Shown: positions 8,340 through 16,731, counted from the first letter of the stretch. The stretch: DNA of 64,000 bases from Actinomycetota bacterium (GCA_020636995.1 JACJWU010000006.1:124001-188000); one strand, 5' to 3'. Notes: generated by a model not told the origin, from the letters alone. A program made the numbers and translations.

Positions 8340-8831
8340 ATGGATACCATCTACGACCTCTCCTTCACCTCCAACGCCGGCGAAACCGTCGACCTGGACC
8401 AGTTCCGCGGGCAACCCCTCCTGATCGTGAACACCGCCAGCAAGTGCGGATTCACCCCGCAGTACGACGGGCTGCAGGAACTTCACGAGACGTATGGCCC
8501 GCAGGGTCTCGTCGTGCTCGGGTTCCCATGTGGGCAGTTCGCCAACCAGGAGCCCGGCGATGATGCCGACATCGAGGAGTTCTGCCGCGTCAACCACGGC
8601 GTGACCTTCACGCTGAGCACGAAGGTCGATGTCAACGGCAAGGACACCGACCCGGTCTTCGAGTTCCTCAAGGACCACACACGCAGCCTCCTGGGCTCGT
8701 CGATCAAGTGGAACTTCACGAAGTTCCTGGTCGCGCCCGACGGCGTCACCGTCAAGCGCTACTCCCCCAAGACGGACCCCGCCGCACTCGCCACGGACAT
8801 CGAAGCCCTGCTCGCCTCCGCCGCAGCCTGA
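8340..8831 (+). CDS. Glutathione peroxidase family thiol peroxidase
   Basis: The 163-residue protein matches the GPx family over its full length: NTASKCGFTPQYDGLQ near residue 35 holds the peroxidatic cysteine, LGFPCGQFANQEPG near 65 the second signature with the active glutamine, and IKWNFTKFLV near 125 the conserved tryptophan and asparagine. Actinobacterial members use thioredoxin or similar rather than glutathione and reduce hydrogen peroxide and organic hydroperoxides in the cytoplasm. Cysteine, not selenocysteine, is used. The stop overlaps the ATG of the MarR gene (ATGA), so both come from one mRNA. Confidence 0.9.
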   Translation: MDTIYDLSFTSNAGETVDLDQFRGQPLLIVNTASKCGFTPQYDGLQELHETYGPQGLVVLGFPCGQFANQEPGDDADIEEFCRVNHGVTFTLSTKVDVNGKDTDPVFEFLKDHTRSLLGSSIKWNFTKFLVAPDGVTVKRYSPKTDPAALATDIEALLASAAA

Positions 8832-9274
8832 TGTCGCGCCAACCGACTCCTCCTCAACTACTCCTGGAGAACCAGCTCTGCTTCTTGTTCCACAGGATCA
8901 GCCGGGACCTCGATGCCGCGTACCGTCCGCTGCTGAGCGAACTCGGCCTCACCTACCCGCAGTACCTGGTGATGCTGGTGCTCTGGGAGCAGGACGGCCG
9001 CAGCGTGGGCGAGTTGGGCCAGCAGTTGTGTCTCGACTCCGGCACCCTGTCCCCGCTGCTGCGACGACTCGAGTCGCGGGGGCTCCTCGAGCGGCGTCGC
9101 GACCCCGATGATGAGCGGCGGGTGACGCTGCACCTCACACGCGACGGATGGGCACTGCGGCGCAGAGCGCGGAACATCCCGGAATCGTTGGGGCGCAAGA
9201 TCGTGGACGACCCCGCGGCCTACCTGCAGTTGCACGCCCAACTCACGCAGATCGCCGAGCGTCTCGAGGCCTGA
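8831..9274 (+). CDS. MarR family regulator, OhrR-like
   Basis: The 147-residue protein has the MarR winged helix: LENQLCFLFHRISRDLDAAY at the N-terminus, LTYPQYLVMLVLWEQDG, the recognition helix around DSGTLSPLLRRLESRGLL and the wing RRRDPDDERRVTLHLT. The cysteine in LENQLCFLFHR is in the position of the OhrR sensing cysteine that organic hydroperoxides oxidise. Overlap with the peroxidase gene and the operator before that gene suggest a self-regulating peroxide-response pair. OhrR-type is inference from the cysteine and the partner. Confidence 0.85.
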   Translation: MSRQPTPPQLLLENQLCFLFHRISRDLDAAYRPLLSELGLTYPQYLVMLVLWEQDGRSVGELGQQLCLDSGTLSPLLRRLESRGLLERRRDPDDERRVTLHLTRDGWALRRRARNIPESLGRKIVDDPAAYLQLHAQLTQIAERLEA

Positions 9275-9315
9275 ACCTGATGTACAGGGAGGTCCTGACG
9301 TACAGGGAGATTGAG

Positions 9316-9364
9316 TGCTGCACCGTTACCGATTTCGGTGCCACAAACCCGTAACCGCGCAACA
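9316..9364. repeat. Second copy of the TGCTGC-GTTAC inverted repeat
   Basis: The left arm begins TGCTGCACCGTTACCG at 9316 and the right arm AACCCGTAACCGCGCAACA ends at 9364. Arm length and spacing match the element at 4327-4375, and the sequences are clearly related, so this is a dispersed repeat, not a chance terminator. It again lies between convergent genes. A 10-bp direct repeat GTACAGGGAG precedes it near 9281 and 9300. Confidence 0.7.
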
Positions 9365-9387
9365 GTCAACGTGCCTGGACACCAGGC

Positions 9388-9603
9388 TCAACCCGCCAAC
9401 CGGGACTGCCAGAGCTGCGCGCGTTCGGCGTCCCCAGCACGGGTGCAGATATCGACCAGCAGGGCCATAGACTCCCGATCGCCGGCCTCGGCGGACGGCA
9501 CCGCCGCGCGGTACGCGCTGACCAGGTCACCGGCCATCAGGTGGATCCGGGCCATGTTCACGCTGCACGCATCACCGCCGTCCGGGCCACACGTCGTATC
9601 CAT
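9388..9603 (-). CDS. Small TPR/Sel1-like protein
   Basis: The 71-residue protein runs from ATG 9603. It reads as two helix-turn-helix repeats: SVNMARIHLMAGDLVSAYRA then DRESMALLVDICTRAGDAER, with the alanine/glycine spacing of tetratricopeptide or Sel1 repeats. Such repeats bind other proteins; the partner is unknown. It is divergent from the SDR gene with only 22 bases between, so the two are likely controlled together. Confidence 0.55.
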   Translation of the reverse strand: MDTTCGPDGGDACSVNMARIHLMAGDLVSAYRAAVPSAEAGDRESMALLVDICTRAGDAERAQLWQSRLAG

Positions 9604-9607
9604 GTCT

Positions 9608-9621
9608 CGACGGTACCGTCG
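9608..9621. promoter_or_regulatory. 14-bp perfect palindrome between divergent genes
   Basis: CGACGGTACCGTCG is a perfect palindrome filling most of the 22-bp gap between the starts at 9603 (minus) and 9626 (plus). Its position next to both start codons suggests an operator, or a structure affecting translation of both genes. Confidence 0.45.
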
Positions 9622-9625
9622 GATC

Positions 9626-10387
9626 ATGGATGAAGACACCGGCCGTAGGGTCCTGGTCACCGGCGCGGCATCGGGGCTCGGTGCGGCCCTGGTCAGCGCC
9701 TTCGAACAGCGAGGCGACCGTGTCCTCGCATGCGATATCCGAGGTAACCTCCACCGGCTCGACGTCACCTCCGACGAGGACTGGCGACGGACGGCCGAGT
9801 GGGTCGCCGAGCACTGGGGTGGCCTGGACGTCCTGGTGAACAACGCGGGCATCGCCACAGGTGGCCGGATCGACGTCGCGGATCTGACCGAATGGCAGCG
9901 CGCGATCGACGTGAACCTGCTGGGTGCGGTGCGCGGTTGCCGCGAATTCGTGCCCATGTTCAAGGCCCAGAACGCCGGCACCATCGTCAACGTCGCCTCC
10001 CTGGCCGGCCTCGTCCATCCGCCGGCGATGTCCAGCTACACGGCGACGAAAGCCGGGGTGGTGGCGCTCAGCGAGACCTTGCGCCATGAACTGCACCCCT
10101 GGGGGATCGAGGTGTTCGTAGTCTGCCCGGGGTTCTTCCGAACGAATCTCGCCGCGTCGGTGAGCAGCGCCGATCCGCTGACCACGTCACTGACGCAGAG
10201 CCTGATCGGGCGCTCGACGCTTGCCGCCGATGACATCGCCGCTGAGGTCCTGCGCGGAATGGCCGAGGGTGAACACGTGATCCTCACCGACCCCGAGGGG
10301 CGGACGGCGGTGGCGGCCAAAACCCACGCACGCGATGAGTACGACCAGCAACAGTTCGCATTCGGGGAGAGGCTCCGGGACGCCTGA
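9626..10387 (+). CDS. Short-chain dehydrogenase/reductase (SDR)
   Basis: The 253-residue protein is a classical SDR: the cofactor motif VLVTGAASGLGAAL at residue 9, NNAGIATGG near 75, the catalytic serine in VNVASLAGLVHP near 120 and YTATKAGVVALS near 140 with the active tyrosine and lysine. The C-terminus is longer than in minimal SDRs, with a variable substrate loop after VVCPGFFRTNLA. It oxidises or reduces an alcohol/carbonyl in the cytoplasm with NAD(P)H; substrate unknown. ATG 9626 directly precedes the Rossmann fold. Its stop abuts that of the convergent exporter gene. Confidence 0.88.
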   Translation: MDEDTGRRVLVTGAASGLGAALVSAFEQRGDRVLACDIRGNLHRLDVTSDEDWRRTAEWVAEHWGGLDVLVNNAGIATGGRIDVADLTEWQRAIDVNLLGAVRGCREFVPMFKAQNAGTIVNVASLAGLVHPPAMSSYTATKAGVVALSETLRHELHPWGIEVFVVCPGFFRTNLAASVSSADPLTTSLTQSLIGRSTLAADDIAAEVLRGMAEGEHVILTDPEGRTAVAAKTHARDEYDQQQFAFGERLRDA

Positions 10388-11380
10388 TCACCTGTCCCGT
10401 GGCACGACGTCCACGAAGACGTCGTCGATCTCACCACTGGCGGTTTCCACGAGGACGTCCCGCTCGCCGAGCTTGACCACGACCACACCGCCGAGCACGA
10501 GTAAGGCACCCAGCAACTGGACGGGCCGGGGCTGCTGATCCAGCAGGATCCAGGCGAAGGCCAACCCCGCCGCGACCTCGGTCAGCGCCACGAAAGATGC
10601 CAACCGGGAACCGAGGTGGCGCGCCGCGGCGATCCCCGTGACATAGGCCAAGGCCGCGGTCACGAGGCCCAGCGCCAGTACCGGCACCCACCACGGCACC
10701 GTGCCCAGCGTGAACGTCACGGGCTGCGTGGCCATGGTCACGGGGAGCACCCCGACCAAGGCCGCGATCCAGAAGACCACTGCCGCGAACACCAGTCCCC
10801 CGGCGGCAAGAGTGATCGGCGGAAGACCACTGTCGTTGTCGGCGGAGATGACGAAGTACGTCGCTGCGCCGACCATGGCGCCGAGCGCGAAGAGCACTCC
10901 GAGCGCGTCCACGCTGGCGCCACCGAGCACATCGAGCAGCAGCACCAGCCCCACTGCGGCGATGCCGGCTCCCACGAAGGTCAGTGGGCCCGGACGCTGA
11001 CCCCGTACCGCCCACATCCACAGCACGACCGCTACGGGCGCGGTGTATTCGATGAGCAAAGCGACACCGACGTCGAGCCGGGAGACTGCAAGGAAGTACA
11101 GCAACTGTGCACCGGCGACCGCCAGCAGGCCGTACACGATGATCGTGCGGGCGTTGCGCAGAAGCAGGTGCATCCGCCCCCGCACGGCCAGCAGACCAGG
11201 TACCACCAGTACCAGGGCAGCGATCGTCACACGCACGGCGACGGCGGCGGTCGGTGACCACCCGGAATCCATCAGCGCCCTTGCCAACGAGCCCGAGAGG
11301 CCGAAGGACACCGCGGACGTCAGTGCGAGCACGAGTCCCGCCCGGGTGCTTCGGGCGTCGTCAGGGGCGTGAAGGGTCAT
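10388..11380 (-). CDS. EamA (DMT) family exporter
   Basis: About 330 residues with ten hydrophobic helices arranged as two EamA repeats of five; the first starts AGLVLALTSAVSFGLSGSLA and the second near ASVDALGVLFALGAMVGAAT. Family members, such as RhtA and YdcZ-like proteins, export amino acids, nucleosides or other metabolites over the inner membrane. After the last helix is a polar tail with GEIDDVFVDVVPRDR. ATG 11380 has AGGAG only two bases away; GTG 11392 is an alternative start. Divergent from the CGNR regulator at 11420, a common arrangement for that regulator type. Confidence 0.85.
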   Translation of the reverse strand: MTLHAPDDARSTRAGLVLALTSAVSFGLSGSLARALMDSGWSPTAAVAVRVTIAALVLVVPGLLAVRGRMHLLLRNARTIIVYGLLAVAGAQLLYFLAVSRLDVGVALLIEYTAPVAVVLWMWAVRGQRPGPLTFVGAGIAAVGLVLLLDVLGGASVDALGVLFALGAMVGAATYFVISADNDSGLPPITLAAGGLVFAAVVFWIAALVGVLPVTMATQPVTFTLGTVPWWVPVLALGLVTAALAYVTGIAAARHLGSRLASFVALTEVAAGLAFAWILLDQQPRPVQLLGALLVLGGVVVVKLGERDVLVETASGEIDDVFVDVVPRDR

Positions 11381-11419
11381 GACTCCTGACACTAGCCGTC
11401 AGATGTGTAATATGTCAAT

Positions 11420-11962
11420 GTGCCTTTTGCTCCTGACGTGGACGAGGCGCTGGGTGCTGCCGTCGCACTGGTGAACACCGCTGAACCGCCCGAGACCTTG
11501 GATTCGGTCGATGCGCTGCGCGCCTTCTACGACCAATGGGGATACACGGGATCCAAGCCGGCCAGCAGCGCCGAACTCGCGGCGGTGCAGGCGATCCGTC
11601 CCCGATTGCGTCGCCTACTGACCGCGGACCGGGACGCGGCCGTGGAACAGATCAACGAAATACTCGCCGACAAGCAGGCGCTGCCCCAACTCGTCCGCCA
11701 CGACCACCTCGACTGGCACATCCACGCGATCTCCCCGGACCGGCCGATGGACCAACGCATCCTCGTGGAGACCGCGATGGCGATGATCGACGTCGTTCGT
11801 GCCGACGAGATGCGTCGTCTGCAGGTGTGCCAGGCGCGGGACTGCAACGGCATCGTGCTGGACCTGTCACGCAACCGTTCCCGGCGTTTCTGCAGCACCA
11901 CCTGCGGGAACCGGGAGGCGCAGATCGCCTTCCGGGCCAGGCGTTCGGGGCTGACGAACTAG
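11420..11962 (+). CDS. CGNR zinc-finger transcriptional regulator (ABATE domain)
   Basis: A GTG start gives 180 residues. The N-terminal two thirds match the helical ABATE-type domain, and the C-terminus is a textbook CGNR finger: CQARDCNGIVLDLSRN then RRFCSTTCGNREAQIAFRARR, with four zinc-binding cysteines and the CGNR tetrad. Such proteins bind DNA and probably sense a small ligand through the N-terminal domain. The divergent EamA exporter is the obvious target. The 39-base gap between starts must hold both promoters. Confidence 0.88.
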   Translation: MPFAPDVDEALGAAVALVNTAEPPETLDSVDALRAFYDQWGYTGSKPASSAELAAVQAIRPRLRRLLTADRDAAVEQINEILADKQALPQLVRHDHLDWHIHAISPDRPMDQRILVETAMAMIDVVRADEMRRLQVCQARDCNGIVLDLSRNRSRRFCSTTCGNREAQIAFRARRSGLTN

Positions 11963-11987
11963 GCTCGACACAGGGAAGGGAGCCACC

Positions 11988-12431
11988 GTGAACGACAACG
12001 GACCGCAGCCGAACGCCTTCGACATCGAGACCCTCACCAAGGACAACGACACATACCGCAGTGTCGCGTGGACGGGCCGCTACCTGCAGGTCACCGTCAT
12101 GTCCATCCCGGTCGGCGAGTCCATCGGCCTGGAGACGCACCCCGAGACCGACCAGTTCCTCCGGCTCGACGCTGGACGCGGGCGGGTCGTGATGGGACCT
12201 GCTGAAGACGACCTCCCGTTCACCCAGGACGTCGAGGACGGCTGGGCGGTGACTGTGCCGGCCGGCACGTGGCACGACATCATCAACACCGGTGACGAGC
12301 CGATGCGGCTGTATGCCATCTACGCGCCGGTGCACCATGCGCCCGGCCGCGTACACCCGACGGCAGCCGATGCCGAGGCCGACGAAGAGGCGGGCACCGA
12401 CGAGCCCCCTGATTGGTCCGTGCAGCCCTGA
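11988..12431 (+). CDS. Cupin-domain protein
   Basis: GTG 11988 follows a GGGAGCC ribosome site, giving 147 residues. The cupin barrel shows motif 1 as GESIGLETHPETDQFLRLDA and motif 2 as VTVPAGTWHDIINTG. Metal-ligand candidates are H (ETHPE), E/D and H (TWHDI). Small single-cupin proteins may be isomerases, dioxygenases or mere binding proteins. The C-terminal 25 residues are acidic and disordered. It follows the CGNR gene by 25 bases and could share its mRNA. Confidence 0.8.
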   Translation: MNDNGPQPNAFDIETLTKDNDTYRSVAWTGRYLQVTVMSIPVGESIGLETHPETDQFLRLDAGRGRVVMGPAEDDLPFTQDVEDGWAVTVPAGTWHDIINTGDEPMRLYAIYAPVHHAPGRVHPTAADAEADEEAGTDEPPDWSVQP

Positions 12432-12435
12432 GGCT

Positions 12436-12464
12436 GCCGCGCAGCGCCCCTGAGGGGGCGCGGC
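12436..12464 (+). terminator. GC hairpin after the cupin gene
   Basis: GCGCCCC-TGAG-GGGGCGC, extended by flanking GCCGCG and GCGGC, forms a strong stem-loop four bases after the cupin stop and before the end of the convergent gene at 12498. There is no clear T run, as usual in actinobacteria. Confidence 0.65.
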
Positions 12465-12497
12465 TGACCGGACAGGGATCGGCGCCTTCGTGCCGGG

Positions 12498-13451
12498 TCA
12501 GCGGACCTTCCACGCCCGTGTCACGCGGTACGCCTCGTAGCCAGGGGTTGCCGGGGCCTGCAGCGTCAGTCGGACATGGAGTCTCTTCGCCTTGCCGGTC
12601 GTGCGCAGGACCACGCGACCTCCCTTGCCGGACAGGCGCGCGAACGACTTCTTACTGCCCTTGGCCGACTTCTTCTTCCCCCACGTGACACGGGCCGACA
12701 CAGGCTGTCCGGCGTTGGTGACCAGGGGGCCGCGGACCAGGACCGTGCGGCCCTTGCGCTTGATCCGGCTGGGCAACGTGAGATCGGCCGACTGCGGGAG
12801 CACGCTCGGCACCCCGGGCACCGTGGTCAGGGTGCCGTCGAAGTACCACCCGATCCCACGGCTGAGGTCCAGGGTGTCGGCGGCAAGGGCACACAGCGCC
12901 CCGCTGGTGGTGGGCGGCGCCGACGTCCCGGCGACCGCGAAGGCACCACTGGAAGGATCGAGATTCTTACCGGTGCCCCCGCCGTTGACGTCCGTGCTCG
13001 TCGACGACAGCGCCGCCGAACCCTTCACAGTGCACTTGAGCCCGAAGGCGGAGATCGTCGTGTTGTAGGGAATCGTCATCGTGACCCGCCCATCGGCGGC
13101 CACCGTCCCCGAGACATCGGTCTTGGCGATCTCGACGGTCACATTCCCGCCGGGCACGGCGATACCCGGCCACGTCTGCTTGGCGCCGGGGAAGATGAAG
13201 GTACCGGAGGTCATCGTGCCGTTCATGGTGATCTCGCCGGTCGAGGTCAGATGCGCGAAGAACGCACCTCCGCCGGCCTTGGGGATCGCGATGTAGCTGC
13301 AGCCGGGTGTGACCACCTCGCCGAAACCGGGTGCTCCCGGGCACGGCGCGAGCACGATCGAGGCGGCACCGTCCGGCGGTACGCCGTCGGCCACGGCCAG
13401 ACCGACGGCGGCCACGAGCAGGCCCGCCGTCGCGACACCGACACGAAACAT
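12498..13451 (-). CDS. Secreted protein of unknown function with basic C-terminal domain
   Basis: From ATG 13451 (GGAGTGGTG before it) the protein has 317 residues. Residues 1-23 are a signal peptide (MFRVGVATAGLLVAAVGLAV). The body is rich in Gly, Thr and Val, with alternating strand patterns such as GNVTVEIAKTDVSGTVAADG, and has cysteines that could pair outside the cell. The last 90 residues are basic: TLPSRIKRKGRTVLVRGP, then KKSAKGSKKS and a final HVRLTLQAPATPGYEAYRV...WKVR. A similar tail ends the delta-60 and BNR-like proteins of this window. I do not recognise the main body. Confidence 0.7.
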   Translation of the reverse strand: MFRVGVATAGLLVAAVGLAVADGVPPDGAASIVLAPCPGAPGFGEVVTPGCSYIAIPKAGGGAFFAHLTSTGEITMNGTMTSGTFIFPGAKQTWPGIAVPGGNVTVEIAKTDVSGTVAADGRVTMTIPYNTTISAFGLKCTVKGSAALSSTSTDVNGGGTGKNLDPSSGAFAVAGTSAPPTTSGALCALAADTLDLSRGIGWYFDGTLTTVPGVPSVLPQSADLTLPSRIKRKGRTVLVRGPLVTNAGQPVSARVTWGKKKSAKGSKKSFARLSGKGGRVVLRTTGKAKRLHVRLTLQAPATPGYEAYRVTRAWKVR

Positions 13452-13571
13452 CACCACTCCAGGAAACCACGTAGTCACCACCGGCGAGCAGTGGCCGTCT
13501 CAATCCACCAGTTCAGGAAATGCGCGAGTCGGCCGATACAACCGATGTCGCTCAAGTGCGGAGGTGGACCC

Positions 13572-14645
13572 ATGACTGTCGAGGCAGTACCGAAGAGCAC
13601 TCCCACCGGATCCGGTTGGTATCCGTTCGGTGTGGCGGGCACCAGCGCGCAATGGGACGGACAGGCGTGGACGGGCGAGAAGCACGCCGATGCTGACGTC
13701 CCGGAACCGCCGAAGTGGCACCACCGGCCCTTTGCCTTCCTGGGTCACAAGTGGTTCTGGTTCATGGTCGTCGGCAACGTCCTGGTCGTCGGGGCCGCGT
13801 TCGTCGTCATGGGCACCAAGCGGGCTTTCCCGGGCTGGTTCCTGGTGGTCGCCGCCATGGTCGTCTTCATGGCCGGGGTCGTGTACCTTCTGGACCGCCA
13901 CGAGAAATTCGGGCAGGTCGAAGGACGGCGCAAGCTCATGTGGTGGGGGCTCGGTTCCGGACTGGTCGGAGTCTTCACCGCCTCCATGCTGGAAAGTGGC
14001 GGGCTGGAAACACGCATGGGGATACCGCTCAAGATCGACCTGTGGCTCGCCGGGCCCATCGAGGAGACCTGCAAGCTGGCCATCCCGTTCCTGCTGCTGG
14101 TGTTCGGCGGACGCATGTTCAAGGACCCCCGTGCTGGACTGATGATGGTCATGTTCAGCGGCGTCGCCTTCGGCGCGGTCGAGGCCGCGATGTACACCGC
14201 GTCACCGGAAGAGTGGGCACCATTCATGATGGCGTTGGAGCGCCCCGTTTCCGAACTGCTGCACCCATTCCTCACCGCCTTCGCCGCCGCCGTCATCTGG
14301 CTCGCCGCGTGGCGGGCGGGCAAGGCGTTCACCTGGATCGGGGCAGGCGCCTGGGTCGGCGCGATGGCGATCCACTCGTTCCACGACGGCATGCTCTCGC
14401 CGTTCGAGCATGGCGACCAAATCACCACCCCGGACATCCCCACGGTCACGTCGGCGCTGACATACGCCGCGTCGGGATTCGTCCTCAGCCTGATCTGGGC
14501 GGTCATCCTCTACCTGCTCCTGCGGCACACCGCCCGCGAGTTGGTACCACCGGATGTCGTCGCCGCCAACGCCCCGCACTGGCGGCCGCTGATCAAGCAG
14601 TGGGGCCTTGCGAAGTCGCACGAGACGGCCGATCACACGACGTGA
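13572..14645 (+). CDS. DUF2510-PrsW family intramembrane metalloprotease
   Basis: ATG 13572 gives 357 residues. Residues 15-37 (GWYPFGVAGTSAQWDGQAWT) are a DUF2510 motif, a short tryptophan-containing module at the N-terminus of many actinobacterial membrane proteins. About eight membrane helices follow. The PrsW core motifs are present: GPIEETCKLAIPFLL (the EE pair), GVAFGAVEAAMY (the second glutamate) and MAIHSFHDGML (the histidines). PrsW-type proteases cut membrane proteins, classically an anti-sigma factor in Bacillus. The target here is unknown; no sigma or anti-sigma gene adjoins it. Confidence 0.85.
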   Translation: MTVEAVPKSTPTGSGWYPFGVAGTSAQWDGQAWTGEKHADADVPEPPKWHHRPFAFLGHKWFWFMVVGNVLVVGAAFVVMGTKRAFPGWFLVVAAMVVFMAGVVYLLDRHEKFGQVEGRRKLMWWGLGSGLVGVFTASMLESGGLETRMGIPLKIDLWLAGPIEETCKLAIPFLLLVFGGRMFKDPRAGLMMVMFSGVAFGAVEAAMYTASPEEWAPFMMALERPVSELLHPFLTAFAAAVIWLAAWRAGKAFTWIGAGAWVGAMAIHSFHDGMLSPFEHGDQITTPDIPTVTSALTYAASGFVLSLIWAVILYLLLRHTARELVPPDVVAANAPHWRPLIKQWGLAKSHETADHTT

Positions 14646-14699
14646 CAACCGCCAACCGCGCCTCTGGCCATAGGGTCAGGGGCGCGGTTGGATGGTGCC

Positions 14700-15149
14700 A
14701 TGGCCAGGAAACCTCCCACCGGACTCTCGCGGCTCATGTTCCGAGCGCCGATCTGGCTGTACCGGGCACACCTCGGCGGCCTCCTGGGCGGCCGCTTCAT
14801 CCTGCTGCACCACATCGGACGCACCTCCGGACTGCCCCGCGAGGCGGTGGTGGAGGTGGTGGCTCAGCCGGGCGAGTGCTTCGTGATCTGCTCCGGGTTC
14901 GGCACACAATCGCAGTGGTACCGCAACGTCGTCGCACGGCCGGACATCGACATCACAACCCGGAATCGTCGGATCCGTGTGCATGCCAGGGAGTTGACCA
15001 CACAACAAGCCGAGGAACAGATGGCCGACTACACGCGGCGTCACCCCCGCGCCGCCAAGAGGCTGGCCGACTACATGGGCTTCTCGGGGCCGGACGCGTC
15101 GGCGCGGGTGGCCGCAGAACTCCCGTTCTTGGAGTTGTGTCCGCGCTGA
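14700..15149 (+). CDS. DUF385 / nitroreductase family deazaflavin-dependent oxidoreductase
   Basis: The 149-residue protein matches the Ddn-like F420-binding split barrel: YRAHLGGLLGGRFILLHHIGRTSGLPRE at its start (family signature is the LLLTTTGRKSG-type strand), VICSGFGTQSQWYRNVVA in the middle and RIRVHARELTT at the cofactor edge. The family uses coenzyme F420 to reduce small molecules. That fits an actinobacterial host that makes F420, although no F420 synthesis gene lies in the window. The start is ATG 14700; TTG 14688 is possible. It follows the PrsW gene but has its own spacing. Confidence 0.8.
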   Translation: MARKPPTGLSRLMFRAPIWLYRAHLGGLLGGRFILLHHIGRTSGLPREAVVEVVAQPGECFVICSGFGTQSQWYRNVVARPDIDITTRNRRIRVHARELTTQQAEEQMADYTRRHPRAAKRLADYMGFSGPDASARVAAELPFLELCPR

Positions 15150-15200
15150 GACTGCAACGGCGGGCCGGTTCAGGCTGGAATGGAAGTCAGGGAGGCAGCC

Positions 15201-15887
15201 ATGTGTCTTGCACCCGAAGTCGATCTCGTCGCGGGCGCCGCGATCACTGTGTTCGCAGTGGACGCGATCCGGCACAACCGCGCCGGGCGGACCGCACCCC
15301 TGGCCCTGCTACCGGCAGTGTTCGCGGTCCACACGTTCACGTCCGCATTCGTCTGGTGGGGGCTACGCGGCGTGGTTCCGCAAGTGGTAGGGGACGCCGC
15401 GACCACCTTCTTCATGTTCATCGCGTTCGTGTTCCTGCCGATCTACGTGCCGATCAGCGTCTTCCTGCTCGAACCCAAGGGTTGGCGCCGGGACGCGCTC
15501 CTACTGCTCGCCGGCGCGGGCACGGTCTCCGGGATCGACTACCTGCTCGGCATGTTCGCGGGTCGCGGGGACGCGGTGGCCTGCAACTTCTACATCGACT
15601 ACACGATCGACGGGGTGTCCTCCATCTCCGGCGTCCTGTACCTGATCGCCACCTGCGGCGCGTTCCTGTTGTCGGGACAACGGCCGATCGTCATCTGGGG
15701 TGTCGTCAACGCAGTCGGCGTCGCCGTGCTGTCGGTCGCCGCCCAGCGCGGTCTGCCGTCGCTGTGGTGCTTCCTCGCGGCATGCACGAGCTTCTTCGTC
15801 GCGTGGTACCTGCGGCAACTCCAGCAGCAGCGCAGCGCGGGCCAGCCCTGGCCCTGGGAGTCCCCGGTCCGGGAACCCGTCGGCTAG
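15201..15887 (+). CDS. DUF6629 membrane protein
   Basis: ATG 15201 has a GGGAGG site before it. The opening MCLAPEVDLVAGAAI followed by DAIRHNR and a helix with HTFTSAFVWWGL is the hallmark of the DUF6629 (MC-F/L-S/A) family of actinobacterial membrane proteins. The 228 residues form about seven helices with a loop holding DAVACNFYIDY. No function is known for the family; the histidine and tryptophans inside helices suggest pigment or metal contact (speculation). Its stop overlaps by three bases the stop of the convergent secreted protein. Confidence 0.75.
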   Translation: MCLAPEVDLVAGAAITVFAVDAIRHNRAGRTAPLALLPAVFAVHTFTSAFVWWGLRGVVPQVVGDAATTFFMFIAFVFLPIYVPISVFLLEPKGWRRDALLLLAGAGTVSGIDYLLGMFAGRGDAVACNFYIDYTIDGVSSISGVLYLIATCGAFLLSGQRPIVIWGVVNAVGVAVLSVAAQRGLPSLWCFLAACTSFFVAWYLRQLQQQRSAGQPWPWESPVREPVG

Positions 15888-16663
15888 CGCTTGTACTTCA
15901 GCGACCCCGACACGGTGATCCGGGTGGTCTCTTTGCCGGTGCTGTCGGAGAACGTGGCCGAGCAGGCGAAGTCGAACCGCTTCTTGCCGTTGTTCCACTT
16001 GCCGTAGAGCGGCCGGTAGCTGCTGTTCGGCTTCTTGAGGCCTCTGGGGACGCACACGTTGTTGGCGTTGTTCAGACCGGTGCTGCCCACCTCGTCGATG
16101 GGGTCCGTCCAACTGCCGTCTTCACACGGGCTGAGCCCGAATCCACGCTGTTCGGTCGTTGATGTGCCGGTTCCCGGCAGGCTCGCACCGACCGACATGC
16201 CTTTGGTGCGCTTGTCGATGACCAGTACGTCCTTGTTGGGGTTGTACTTGCCGAAGATCGACGGAGTGAGGTCCACCTTGCCCGCGCCAGAGGCATTTGC
16301 CCGGGTAGTCGTCTGACACACCACCTGACCGAATGTGTAGTCCTGGCTGACCCGGTTCATCTGATAGCTGTAGGAGTACTCGGCCTTGCCCCGCTTGAAC
16401 ACGTATGTGCGGGTGAACTTGGGATCGCGCACGGCCTTGACCTGCAGACTGTGGATCTGCTCAGTCGTCTCATCCTGCGTCATTCTGGACAGATCGTTGG
16501 GGTCGCCATCGTCCTTGTACGTGGTGACGATGGTCCACGAGATCTTCCCTGTAACCGACTGCTTGCTCTTGCCCGCCTTGGCAGGAGCCGCCGTGGCGGC
16601 GGGGGCGAGCGCCACAGAGAGTGCGAGCAGCGAGACGGCGGCGAGAACGGGACGTATCGACAT
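15884..16663 (-). CDS. Secreted protein of unknown function
   Basis: The 259-residue protein begins with a signal peptide at residues 1-26 (VLAAVSLLALSVALAPAATA). The mature part is rich in Thr, Ser and Lys. Three or four cysteines (VVCQTTTR, LSPCEDG, NNVCVPRG, FDFACSA) probably form two disulphides. Alternating hydrophobic strands (FTRTYVFKRGKAEYSYSYQM, ETTRITVSGSLKYKR) suggest an all-beta extracellular domain. No family is recognised. The gene ends tail to tail, overlapping the DUF6629 stop. Confidence 0.65.
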   Translation of the reverse strand: MSIRPVLAAVSLLALSVALAPAATAAPAKAGKSKQSVTGKISWTIVTTYKDDGDPNDLSRMTQDETTEQIHSLQVKAVRDPKFTRTYVFKRGKAEYSYSYQMNRVSQDYTFGQVVCQTTTRANASGAGKVDLTPSIFGKYNPNKDVLVIDKRTKGMSVGASLPGTGTSTTEQRGFGLSPCEDGSWTDPIDEVGSTGLNNANNVCVPRGLKKPNSSYRPLYGKWNNGKKRFDFACSATFSDSTGKETTRITVSGSLKYKR

Positions 16664-16731
16664 GCGGCGAAGTCTAGGCCCCGAAGACCCCGTTGCGGTA
16701 CCCCCCGAAACCCCGTCAGCCCACAGCGGTG

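Noticed and set aside
13715..16162. An 815-codon plus-strand frame
   Set aside because: It is out of frame with PrsW, DUF385 and DUF6629, all of which are recognisable; its own translation resembles no protein.
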